Of a stretch of 64,000 bases of DNA, positions 1 through 10,178 are shown piece after piece. The position numbers and the translations under genes are program-made. The stretch's first letter is position 1, and each line of letters starts with the position of its first letter. The stretch spans positions 21,916,476 to 21,980,475 of the forward strand of contig OZ059894.1 in the NCBI GenBank assembly GCA_964057225.1, given 5' to 3'. This DNA is from Auanema rhodensis. Its lineage: Eukaryota > Nematoda > Chromadorea > Rhabditida > Rhabditidae. The notes beneath the pieces are model-generated. The model was not told where the DNA came from. It ran no database searches and saw only the letters and a list, made by a program, of their open reading frames with translations.

Positions 1-3
1 CGG

Positions 4-54
4 ATTTTTAAGCTGCGTCGATCTGTGTTATCAGATTTGCGCTAGCTTAAAAAT
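4..54. other. Long imperfect hairpin/dyad of the monomer (first copy)
   Basis: ATTTTTAAGCT (4-14) is perfectly complementary to AGCTTAAAAAT (44-54). The stem continues with GCG (15-17) against CGC (40-42), leaving T43 as a single bulge. The enclosed loop holds a smaller hairpin, ATCTG (21-25) and CAGAT (32-36), around TGTTAT. The element recurs in all 182 monomers. The outer arms are rarely altered: A11 to C in M50, and G45 to A in M32 and M36. Changes in the inner arm are common (CAGAT to CCGAT, CAAAT or CTGAT). Whether it forms a cruciform or binds a dimeric protein is unknown. Confidence 0.75.
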
Positions 55-71
55 GCACCGAGATATCAACT

Positions 72-93
72 GATATAAGTTCACACTTATATC
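72..93. other. Short 9-bp hairpin of the monomer (first copy)
   Basis: GATATAAGT (72-80) is complementary to ACTTATATC (85-93) around a TCAC loop. It overlaps a second small dyad, ATATCA/TGATAT (63-68, 71-76). Unlike the 4-54 element, its arms are often changed: GATACAAG (M6, M12, M20, M23), GATTTAAG (M112, M115 and later), GATATATG (M42, M48, M49), GATGTAAG, and ACTTAAATC (M143 and relatives). A75 and T90 are pairing partners that mutate separately in different monomers, never together in the copies I compared. There is thus no sign of selection for pairing. Confidence 0.6.
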
Positions 94-121
94 CTCGATT
101 TTCACCCTGAAGAATTAATTT

Positions 122-138
122 TTTCGTTGAATAACATT
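122..138 (+). other. Weak CENP-B-box-like stretch (first copy)
   Basis: The sequence begins TTTCGTTGAA and has the 5' half of the mammalian CENP-B box pattern NTTCGNNNNANNCGGGN: TTCG, four bases, then A. The 3' CGGG half is absent (ACAT instead), so only 5 of 9 fixed bases match. A 5-base match is expected by chance roughly 0.7 times per 351 bp over both strands. It is present in essentially every copy; M36 has a deletion just inside it. I list it only because TTCGTTG also agrees with the common form of the box. Confidence 0.15.
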
Positions 139-140
139 GT

Positions 141-170
141 CTATCGTCTTTGCCTTGAAAAATGGAATCT
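141..170. other. Variation hotspot that defines monomer subtypes (first copy)
   Basis: This A-rich segment carries the most diagnostic differences. Position 142 is T or C (GTCTATCG or GTCCATCG). Positions 151-168 occur as TGCCTTGAAAAATGG, TCCCTTGAAAAATGG, TGCCTTAAAAAAAGG, TGATTTAAAAAAAGG, TGCCTTGGAAAAAGG, TGCCTTGAAAAAAGA, TGCCTTAAAAACAGG and TGCCTTGAAAAAAAA. Combined with changes near 291-298 (CGATCATAAC, CAATCATAAC, CGAACATAAC, CGATCAAAAC) and 312-329 (TATCAAGCG, TATTAAGCG, TATCAAACG; CTCAATG, CTCGATG, CTTGATG), they let neighbouring copies be sorted into higher-order units. Confidence 0.8.
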
Positions 171-201
171 AAAAACATCTACTTTTTGCTAAATTATTTT
201 G

Positions 202-220
202 AAATTTTTCGAAAAAATTT
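202..220. other. A/T-rich palindromic core of the monomer (first copy)
   Basis: AAATTTTT (202-209) pairs with AAAAATTT (213-220) around CGA, and TTTTTCGAAAAA (205-216) is a perfect 12-bp palindrome. It sits in the most A+T-rich part of the monomer, among several A- and T-tracts between 171 and 236, so the region may be intrinsically curved. Two subtypes alter it: a 1-bp shorter form with AAAAACTTTT (M3, M9, M15, M30), and one with five A and six T (M75, M76, M78, M79, M89). Confidence 0.65.
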
Positions 221-243
221 TTGTCAAAATGTTTTTGGAAGCA

Positions 244-271
244 ATGTTGAGTGTACATGGAAACTCAACAT
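244..271. other. 9-bp stem, 10-nt loop dyad of the monomer (first copy)
   Basis: ATGTTGAGT (244-252) is perfectly complementary to ACTCAACAT (263-271), with loop GTACATGGAA. A second, mutually exclusive pairing, AGTGTA (250-255) with TACACT (271-276), overlaps it. The element is among the best conserved parts of the monomer. Several recurrent variants fall in the loop (TACATGCAAA in M57, M63, M70, M84; TACATGGGAA in M170, M179; TACAAGG in M106, M110, M116). The main stem variant is G246 to A (ATATTGAGT) in M11, M17-M19, M21, M22 and M34. Confidence 0.7.
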
Positions 272-341
272 ACACTAATGCATCATTTTTCAAACAATCA
301 TAACTAATTTTTGTATCAAGCGTTTCTCAATGTAGTATAGT

Positions 342-352
342 GCATTCGATGC
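342..352. other. Small hairpin across the monomer junction (first copy)
   Basis: GCAT (342-345) pairs with ATGC (349-352) around a TCG loop and spans the boundary between M1 and M2. The recurrent variants ATTCAATG (M94, and many copies between M113 and M140) and ATTTGATG (end of M177) both fall in the loop. A 4-bp stem is short enough to be chance. Confidence 0.35.
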
Positions 353-702
353 GGATTTTTAAGCTGCGTCGATCTGTGTTATCAGATTTGCGCTAGCTTA
401 AAAATGCACCGAGATATCAACTGATATAAGTTCACACTTATATCCTCGATTTTCACCCTGAAGAATTAATTTTTTCGTTGAATAACATTGTCTATCGTCT
501 TTCCCTTGAAAAATGGAATCTAAAAACATCTACTTTTTGCTAAATTATTTTGAAATTTTTCGAAAAAATTTTTGTCAAAATGTTTTTGGAAGCAATGTTG
601 AGTGTACATGGAAACTCAACATACACTAATGCATCATTTTTCAAACGATCATAACTAATTTTTGTATCAAGCGTTTCTCGATGTAGTATAGTGCATTCGA
701 TG

Positions 703-1052
703 CGGATTTTTAAGCTGCGTCGATCTGTGTTATCAGATTTGCGCTAGCTTAAAAATGCACCGAGATATCAACTGATATAAGTTCACACTTATATCCTCGA
801 TTTTCACCCTGAAGAATTAATTTTTTCGTTGAATAACATTGTCCATCGTCTTTGCCTTGAAAAATGGAATCTAAAAACATCTACTTTTTGCTAAATTATC
901 TTGAAATTTTTCGAAAAACTTTTGTCAAAATGTTTTTGGAAGCAATGTTGAGTGTACATGGAAACTCAACATACACTAATGCATCATTTTTCAAACGATC
1001 ATAACTAATTTTTGTATCAAGCGTTTCTCAATGTAGTATAGTGCATTCGATG
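703..1052. repeat. 350-bp variant monomer M3
   Basis: The tract after the TTTTTCG palindrome reads AAAAACTTTT, 1 bp shorter than the usual six A and five T. The same variant recurs in M9 (2809-3158), M15 (4914-5263) and M30 (10179-10528), each following a TCCCTTG monomer. This makes it a good marker of the higher-order unit. Confidence 0.9.
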
Positions 1053-1754
1053 CGGATTTTTAAGCTGCGTCGATCTGTGTTATCAGATTTGCGCTAGCTT
1101 AAAAATGCACCGAGATATCAACTGATATAAGTTCACACTTATATCCTCGATTTTCACCCTGAAGAATTAATTTTTTCGTTGAATAACATTGTCTATCGTC
1201 TTTGCCTTGAAAAATGGAATCTAAAAACATCTACTTTTTGCTAAATTATCTTGAAATTTTTCGAAAAAATTTTTGTCAAAATGTTTTTGGAAGCAATGTT
1301 GAGTGTACATGGAAACTCAACATACACTAATGCATCATTTTTCGAACGATCATAACTAATTTTTGTATCAAGCGTTTCTCGATGTAGTATAGTGCATTCG
1401 ATGCGGATTTTTAAGCTGCGTCGATCTGTGTTATCAGATTTGCGCTAGCTTAAAAATGCACCGAGATATCAACTGATATAAGTTCACACTTATATCCTCG
1501 ATTTTCACCCTGAAGAATTAATTTTTTCGTTGAATAACATTGTCCATCGTCTTTGCCTTAAAAAAAGGAATCTGAAAACATCTACTTTTTGCTAAATTAT
1601 TTTGAAATTTTTCGAAAAAATTTTTGTCAAAATGTTTTTGGAAGCAATGTTGAGTGTACATGGAAACTCAACATACACTAATGCATCATTTTTCAAACGA
1701 TCATAACTAATTTTTGTATCAAGCGTTTCTTGATGTAGTATAGTGCATTCGATG

Positions 1755-2106
1755 CGGATTTTTAAGCTGCGTCGATCTGTGTTATCAGATTTGCGCTAGC
1801 TTAAAAATGCACCGAGATATCAACTGATACAAGTTCACACTTATATCCTCGATTTTCACCCTGAAGAATTAATTTTTTCGTTGAATAACATTGTCTATCG
1901 TCTTTGCCTTGAAAAATGGAATCTAAAAAACATCTACTTTTTGCTAAATTATTTTGAAATTTTTCGAAAAAATTTTTGTCAAAATGTTTTTGGAAGCAAT
2001 GTTGAGTGTACATGGAAACTCAACATACACTAATGCATCATTTTTCAAACGATCATAACTAATTTTTGTATCAAGCGTTTCTTGATGTAGTATAGTGCAT
2101 TCGATG
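1755..2106. repeat. 352-bp variant monomer M6
   Basis: There is one extra A in the A-run at 1925-1930 (six A instead of five). The copy also has GATACAAG and CTTGATG. The extra base shifts the minus-strand frame and opens a 70-codon frame at 1801-2013. That frame has the same translation in M23, 5966 bp away, so both are copies of one variant and not evidence of a gene. Confidence 0.9.
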
Positions 2107-5100
2107 CGGATTTTTAAGCTGCGTCGATCTGTGTTATCAGATTTGCGCTAGCTTAAAAATGCACCGAGATATCAACTGATATAAGTTCACACTTATATCC
2201 TCGATTTTCACCCTGAAGAATTAATTTTTTCGTTGAATAACATTGTCTATCGTCTTTGCCTTGAAAAATGGAATCTAAAAACATCTACTTTTTGCTAAAT
2301 TATTTTGAAATTTTTCGAAAAAATTTTTGTCAAAATGTTTTTGGAAGCAATGTTGAGTGTACATGGAAACTCAACATACACTAATGCATCATTTTTCAAA
2401 CAATCATAACTAATTTTTGTATCAAGCGTTTCTCAATGTAGTATAGTGCATTCGATGCGGATTTTTAAGCTGCGTCGATCTGTGTTATCAGATTTGCGCT
2501 AGCTTAAAAATGCACCGAGATATCAACTGATATAAGTTCACACTTATATCCTCGATTTTCACCCTGAAGAATTAATTTTTTCGTTGAATAACATTGTCTA
2601 TCGTCTTTCCCTTGAAAAATGGAATCTAAAAACATCTACTTTTTGCTAAATTATTTTGAAATTTTTCGAAAAAATTTTTGTCAAAATGTTTTTGGAAGCA
2701 ATGTTGAGTGTACATGGAAACTCAACATACACTAATGCATCATTTTTCAAACGATCATAACTAATTTTTGTATCAAGCGTTTCTCGATGTAGTATAGTGC
2801 ATTCGATGCGGATTTTTAAGCTGCGTCGATCTGTGTTATCAGATTTGCGCTAGCTTAAAAATGCACCGAGATATCAACTGATATAAGTTCACACTTATAT
2901 CCTCGATTTTCACCCTGAAGAATTAATTTTTTCGTTGAATAACATTGTCCATCGTCTTTGCCTTGAAAAATGGAATCTAAAAACATCTACTTTTTGCTAA
3001 ATTATCTTGAAATTTTTCGAAAAACTTTTGTCAAAATGTTTTTGGAAGCAATGTTGAGTGTACATGGAAACTCAACATACACTAATGCATCATTTTTCAA
3101 ACGATCATAACTAATTTTTGTATCAAGCGTTTCTCGATGTAGTATAGTGCATTCGATGCGGATTTTTAAGCTGCGTCGATCTGTGTTATCAGATTTGCGC
3201 TAGCTTAAAAATGCACCGAGATATCAACTGATATAAGTTCACACTTATATCCTCGATTTTCACCCTGAAGAATTAATTTTTTCGTTGAATAACATTGTCC
3301 ATCGTCTTTGCCTTGAAAAATGAAATCTAAAAACATCTACTTTTTGCTAAATTATCTTGAAATTTTTCGAAAAAATTTTTGTCAAAATGTTTTTGGAAGC
3401 AATGTTGAGTGTACATGGAAACTCAACATACACTAATGCATCATTTTTCAAACGATCATAACTAATTTTTGTATTAAGCGTTTCTCAATGTAGTATAGTG
3501 CATTCGATGCGGATTTTTAAGCTGCGTCGATCTGTGTTATCAGATTTGCGCTAGCTTAAAAATGCACCGAGACATCAACTGATATAAGTTCACACTTATA
3601 TCCTCGATTTTCACCCTGAAGAATTAATTTTTTCGTTGAATAACATTGTCCATCGTCTTTGATTTAAAAAAAGGAATCTAAAAACATCTACTTTTTGCTA
3701 AATTATTTTGAAATTTTTCGAAAAAATTTTTGTCAAAATGTTTTTGGAAGCAATATTGAGTGTACATGGAAACTCAACATACACTAATGCATCATTTTTC
3801 AAACGATCATAACTAATTTGTGTATTAAGCGTTTCTCAATGTAGTATAGTGCATTCGATGCGGATTTTTAAGCTGCGTCGATCTGTGTTATCTGATTTGC
3901 GCTAGCTTAAAAATGCACCGAGATATCAACTGATACAAGTTCACACTTATATCCTCGATTTTCACCCTGAAGAATTAATTTTTTCGTTGAATAACATTGT
4001 CTATCGTCTTTGCCTTGAAAAAAGGAATCTAAAAACATCTACTTTTTGCTGAATTATTTTGAAATTTTTCGAAAAAATTTTTGTCAAAATGTTTTTGGAA
4101 GCAATGTTGAGTGTACATGGAAACTCAACATACACTAATGCATCATTTTTCAAACGATCATAACTAATTTTTGTATCAAGCGTTTCTTGATGTAGTATAG
4201 TGCATTCGATGCGGATTTTTAAGCTGCGTCGATCTGTGTTATCAGATTTGCGCTAGCTTAAAAATGCACCGAGATATCAACTGATATAAGTTCACACTTA
4301 TATCCTCGATTTTCACCCTGAAGAATTAATTTTTTCGTTGAATAACATTGTCTATCGTCTTTCCCTTGAAAAATGGAATCTAAAAACATCTACTTTTTGC
4401 TAAATTATTTTGAAATTTTTCGAAAAAATTTTTGTCAAAATGTTTTTGGAAGCAATGTTGAGTGTACATGGAAACTCAACATACACTAATGCATCATTTT
4501 TCAAACGATCATAACTAATTTTTGTATCAAGCGTTTCTTGATGTAGTATAGTGCATTCGATGCGGATTTTTAAGCTGCGTCGATCTGTGTTATCAGATTT
4601 GCGCTAGCTTAAAAATGCACCGAGATATCAACTGATATAAGTTCACACTTATATCCTCGATTTTCACCCTGAAGAATTAATTTTTTCGTTGAATAACATT
4701 GTCTATCGTCTTTCCCTTGAAAAATGGAATCTAAAAACATCTACTTTTTGCTAAATTATTTTGAAATTTTTCGAAAAAATTTTTGTCAAAATGTTTTTGG
4801 AAGCAATGTTGAGTGTACATGGAAACTCAACATACACTAATGCATCATTTTTCAAACGATCATAACTAATTTTTGTATCAAGCGTTTCTCGATGTAGTAT
4901 AGTGCATTCGATGCGGATTTTTAAGCTGCGTCGATCTGTGTTATCAGATTTGCGCTAGCTTAAAAATGCACCGAGATATCAACTGATATAAGTTCACACT
5001 TATATCCTCGATTTTCACCCTGAAGAATTAATTTTTTCGTTGAATAACATTGTCCATCGTCTTTGCCTTGAAAAATGGAATCTAAAAACATCTACTTTTT

Positions 5101-6316
5101 GCTAAATTATCTTGAAATTTTTCGAAAAACTTTTGTCAAAATGTTTTTGGAAGCAATGTTGAGTGTACATGGAAACTCAACATACACTAATGCATCATTT
5201 TTCAAACGATCATAACTAATTTTTGTATCAAGCGTTTCTCGATGTAGTATAGTGCATTCGATGCGGATTTTTAAGCTGCGTCGATCTGTGTTATCAGATT
5301 TGCGCTAGCTTAAAAATGCACCGAGATATCAACTGATATAAGTTCACACTTATATCCTCGATTTTCACCCTGAAGAATTAATTTTTTCGTTGAATAACAT
5401 TGTCCATCGTCTTTGCCTTGAAAAATGGAATCTAAAAACATCTACTTTTTGCTAAATTATCTTGAAATTTTTCGAAAAAATTTTTGTCAAAATGTTTTTG
5501 GAAGCAATGTTGAGTGTACATGGAAACTCAACATACACTAATGCATCATTTTTCAAACGATCATAACTAATTTTTGTATTAAGCGTTTCTCAATGTAGTA
5601 TAGTGCATTCGATGCGGATTTTTAAGCTGCGTCGATCTGTGTTATCAGATTTGCGCTAGCTTAAAAATGCACCGAGACATCAACTGATATAAGTTCACAC
5701 TTATATCCTCGATTTTCACCCTGAAGAATTAATTTTTTCGTTGAATAACATTGTCCATCGTCTTTGATTTAAAAAAAGGAATCTAAAAACATCTACTTTT
5801 TGCTAAATTATTTTGAAATTTTTCGAAAAAATTTTTGTCAAAATGTTTTTGGAAGCAATATTGAGTGTACATGGAAACTCAACATACACTAATGCATCAT
5901 TTTTCAAACGATCATAACTAATTTGTGTATTAAGCGTTTCTCAATGTAGTATAGTGCATTCGATGCGGATTTTTAAGCTGCGTCGATCTGTGTTATCAGA
6001 TTTGCGCTAGCTTAAAAATGCACCGAGACATCAACTGATATAAGTTCACACTTATATCCTCGATTTTCACCCTGAAGAATTAATTTTTTCGTTGAATAAC
6101 ATTGTCCATCGTCTTTGATTTAAAAAAAGGAATCTAAAAACATCTACTTTTTGCTAAATTATTTTGAAATTTTTCGAAAAAATTTTTGTCAAAATGTTTT
6201 TGGAAGCAATATTGAGTGTACATGGAAACTCAACATACACTAATGCATCATTTTTCAAACGATCATAACTAATTTGTGTATTAAGCGTTTCTCAATGTAG
6301 TATAGTGCATTCGATG

Positions 6317-8072
6317 CGGATTTTTAAGCTGCGTCGATCTGTGTTATCAGATTTGCGCTAGCTTAAAAATGCACCGAGATATCAACTGATATAAGTTCAC
6401 ACTTATATCCTCGATTTTCACCCTGAAGAATTAATTTTTTCGTTGAATAGCATTGTCCATCGTCTTTGCCTTGAAAAAAGAAATCTAAAAACATCTACTT
6501 TTTGCTAAATTATTTTGAAATTTTTCGAAAAAATTTTTGTCAAAATGTTTTTGGAAGCAATATTGAGTGTACATGGAAACTCAACATACACTAATGCATC
6601 ATTTTTCAAACGATCATAACTAATTTGTGTATTAAGCGTTTCTCAATGTAGTATAGTGCATTCGATGCGGATTTTTAAGCTGCGTCGATCTGTGTTATCA
6701 GATTTGCGCTAGCTTAAAAATGCACCGAGATATCAACTGATACAAGTTCACACTTATATCCTCGATTTTCACCCTGAAGAATTAATTTTTTCGTTGAATA
6801 ACATTGTCCATCGTCTTTGCCTTGAAAAATGGAATCTAAAAACATCTACTTTTTGCTAAATTATTTTGAAATTTTTCGAAAAAATTTTTGTCAAAATGTT
6901 TTTGGAAGCAATGTTGAGTGTACATGGAAACTCAACATACACTAATGCATCATTTTTCAAACGATCATAACTAATTTTTGTATCAAGCGTTTCTCGATGT
7001 AGTATAGTGCATTCGATGCGGATTTTTAAGCTGCGTCGATCTGTGTTATCAGATTTGCGCTAGCTTAAAAATGCACCGAGATATCAACTGATATAAGTTC
7101 ACACTTATATCCTCGATTTTCACCCTGAAGAATTAATTTTTTCGTTGAATAGCATTGTCCATCGTCTTTGCCTTGAAAAAAGAAATCTAAAAACATCTAC
7201 TTTTTGCTAAATTATTTTGAAATTTTTCGAAAAAATTTTTGTCAAAATGTTTTTGGAAGCAATATTGAGTGTACATGGAAACTCAACATACACTAATGCA
7301 TCATTTTTCAAACGATCATAACTAATTTGTGTATTAAGCGTTTCTCAATGTAGTATAGTGCATTCGATGCGGATTTTTAAGCTGCGTCGATCTGTGTTAT
7401 CAGATTTGCGCTAGCTTAAAAATGCACCGAGATATCAACTGATATAAGTTCACACTTATATCCTCGATTTTCACCCTGAAGAATTAATTTTTTCGTTGAA
7501 TAGCATTGTCCATCGTCTTTGCCTTGAAAAAAGAAATCTAAAAACATCTACTTTTTGCTAAATTATTTTGAAATTTTTCGAAAAAATTTTTGTCAAAATG
7601 TTTTTGGAAGCAATATTGAGTGTACATGGAAACTCAACATACACTAATGCATCATTTTTCAAACGATCATAACTAATTTGTGTATTAAGCGTTTCTCAAT
7701 GTAGTATAGTGCATTCGATGCGGATTTTTAAGCTGCGTCGATCTGTGTTATCAGATTTGCGCTAGCTTAAAAATGCACCGAGATATCAACTGATACAAGT
7801 TCACACTTATATCCTCGATTTTCACCCTGAAGAATTAATTTTTTCGTTGAATAACATTGTCTATCGTCTTTGCCTTGAAAAATGGAATCTAAAAAACATC
7901 TACTTTTTGCTAAATTATTTTGAAATTTTTCGAAAAAATTTTTGTCAAAATGTTTTTGGAAGCAATGTTGAGTGTACATGGAAACTCAACATACACTAAT
8001 GCATCATTTTTCAAACGATCATAACTAATTTTTGTATCAAGCGTTTCTTGATGTAGTATAGTGCATTCGATG
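6317..8072. repeat. Left domain: run of AATAGCATTG and GATACAAG monomers
   Basis: M19, M21 and M22 share AATAGCATTG, AAAAGAAATC, ATATTGAGT and TTTGTGTATTAAG and look like copies of one monomer. M20 and M23 have GATACAAG. M23 (7721-8072) is the second 352-bp copy and repeats the M6 sequence type; M24 after it matches M7. A segment around M6-M7 has therefore been copied 17 monomers downstream. Confidence 0.75.
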
Positions 8073-10178
8073 CGGATTTTTAAGCTGCGTCGATCTGTGT
8101 TATCAGATTTGCGCTAGCTTAAAAATGCACCGAGATATCAACTGATATAAGTTCACACTTATATCCTCGATTTTCACCCTGAAGAATTAATTTTTTCGTT
8201 GAATAACATTGTCTATCGTCTTTGCCTTGAAAAATGGAATCTAAAAACATCTACTTTTTGCTAAATTATTTTGAAATTTTTCGAAAAAATTTTTGTCAAA
8301 ATGTTTTTGGAAGCAATGTTGAGTGTACATGGAAACTCAACATACACTAATGCATCATTTTTCAAACAATCATAACTAATTTTTGTATCAAGCGTTTCTC
8401 AATGTAGTATAGTGCATTCGATGCGGATTTTTAAGCTGCGTCGATCTGTGTTATCAGATTTGCGCTAGCTTAAAAATGCACCGAGATATCAACTGATATA
8501 AGTTCACACTTATATCCTCGATTTTCACCCTGAAGAATTAATTTTTTCGTTGAATAACATTGTCTATCGTCTTTCCCTTGAAAAATGAAATCTAAAAACA
8601 TCTACTTTTTGCTAAATTATTTTGAAATTTTTCGAAAAAATTTTTGTCAAAATGTTTTTGGAAGCAATGTTGAGTGTACATGGAAACTCAACATACACTA
8701 ATGCATCATTTTTCAAACGATCATAACTAATTTTTGTATCAAGCGTTTCTTGATGTAGTATAGTGCATTCGATGCGGATTTTTAAGCTGCGTCGATCTGT
8801 GTTATCAGATTTGCGCTAGCTTAAAAATGCACCGAGATATCAACTGATATAAGTTCACACTTATATCCTCGATTTTCACCCTGAAGAATTAATTTTTTCG
8901 TTGAATAACATTGTCTATCGTCTTTGCCTTGAAAAATGGAATCTAAAAACATCTACTTTTTGCTAAATTATTTTGAAATTTTTCGAAAAAATTTTTGTCA
9001 AAATGTTTTTGGAAGCAATGTTGAGTGTACATGGAAACTCAACATACACTAATGCATCATTTTTCAAACAATCATAACTAATTTTTGTATCAAGCGTTTC
9101 TCAATGTAGTATAGTGCATTCGATGCGGATTTTTAAGCTGCGTCGATCTGTGTTATCAGATTTGCGCTAGCTTAAAAATGCACCGAGATATCAACTGATA
9201 TAAGTTCACACTTATATCCTCGATTTTCACCCTGAAGAATTAATTTTTTCGTTGAATAACATTGTCTATCGTTTTTCCCTTGAAAAATGAAATCTAAAAA
9301 CATCTACTTTTTGCTAAATTATTTTGAAATTTTTCGAAAAAATTTTTGTCAAAATGTTTTTGGAAGCAATGTTGAGTGTACATGGAAACTCAACATACAC
9401 TAATGCATCATTTTTCAAACGATCATAACTAATTTTTGTATCAAGCGTTTCTTGATGTAGTATAGTGCATTCGATGCGGATTTTTAAGCTGCGTCGATCT
9501 GTGTTATCAGATTTGCGCTAGCTTAAAAATGCACCGAGATATCAACTGATATAAGTTCACACTTATATCCTCGATTTTCACCCTGAAGAATTAATTTTTT
9601 CGTTGAATAACATTGTCTATCGTCTTTGCCTTGAAAAATGGAATCTAAAAACATCTACTTTTTGCTAAATTATTTTGAAATTTTTCGAAAAAATTTTTGT
9701 CAAAATGTTTTTGGAAGCAATGTTGAGTGTACATGGAAACTCAACATACACTAATGCATCATTTTTCAAACAATCATAACTAATTTTTGTATCAAGCGTT
9801 TCTCAATGTAGTATAGTGCATTCGATGCGGATTTTTAAGCTGCGTCGATCTGTGTTATCAGATTTGCGCTAGCTTAAAAATGCACCGAGATATCAACTGA
9901 TATAAGTTCACACTTATATCCTCGATTTTCACCCTGAAGAATTAATTTTTTCGTTGAATAACATTGTCTATCGTCTTTCCCTTGAAAAATGAAATCTAAA
10001 AACATCTACTTTTTGCTAAATTATTTTGAAATTTTTCGAAAAAATTTTTGTCAAAATGTTTTTGGAAGCAATGTTGAGTGTACATGGAAACTCAACATAC
10101 ACTAATGCATCATTTTTCAAACGATCATAACTAATTTTTGTATCAAGCGTTTCTCGATGTAGTATAGTGCATTCGATG
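8073..10178. repeat. 702-bp dimer higher-order repeat, three tandem copies
   Basis: M24-M25 (8073-8774), M26-M27 (8775-9476) and M28-M29 (9477-10178) alternate two subtypes. The first has CAAACAATCA with CTCAATG, and the second has CCCTTGAAAAATGAAATC. Small differences remain: M27 has CGTTTTTCCC, and M29 ends in CTCGATG instead of CTTGATG. The alternation is strict over 2106 bp, so this looks like recent amplification of a dimer. Confidence 0.85.

Larger units (their letters stand above)
1..351. repeat. Reference monomer (M1), used for all position numbers
   Basis: Monomer coordinates in this annotation refer to this copy. G+C is 109/351 (31%), unevenly spread: about 43% in 1-60 and about 18% in 181-240. 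Recognisable palindromic sites per monomer are GATATC (62-67), GCTAGC (41-46), TGTACA (252-257) and ATGCAT (278-283), so enzymes cutting there should give a 351-bp ladder. CpG occurs 11 times against about 8.4 expected. This copy has the less common CAAACAATCA at 291-300, where most copies have CAAACGATCA. The start phase is arbitrary: it is simply where the window begins. Confidence 0.95.
1..6316. repeat. Left domain: three 6-monomer higher-order units
   Basis: M1-M6 (1-2106), M7-M12 (2107-4211) and M13-M18 (4212-6316) share an ordered set of subtypes. In each unit the second monomer has TCCCTTG, and the third is the 350-bp form with AAAAACTTTT. The fourth keeps ATTATCTTG without the deletion. 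The fifth in units 2 and 3 has GAGACATC plus TGATTTAAA. M6 and M12 share GATACAAG. Units are imperfect: M13 is TCCCTTG rather than the M1/M7 type, and M18 looks like a fresh duplicate of M17. The unit length is about 2105 bp. Confidence 0.8.

Noticed and set aside
72-93. Compensatory evolution of the 9-bp hairpin (A75 to T and T90 to A)
   Set aside because: The two changes affect the same base pair but occur in different monomers, so each breaks pairing. There is no evidence for structure-preserving selection.
202-220. Bacterial-style terminator or promoter in the A/T-rich core
   Set aside because: The dyad is A/T-rich without a G+C stem, repeats in every monomer, and the DNA is clearly eukaryotic satellite.
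1-351. Monomer being itself an ancient dimer of about 175 bp
   Set aside because: Comparing the two halves by eye shows no consistent similarity beyond short A/T runs; a self-alignment would be needed to see a faint one.
1801-2013. 70-codon minus-strand open frame, also at 7767-7979
   Set aside because: It is created by one extra A in the two 352-bp monomers, which are copies of each other.
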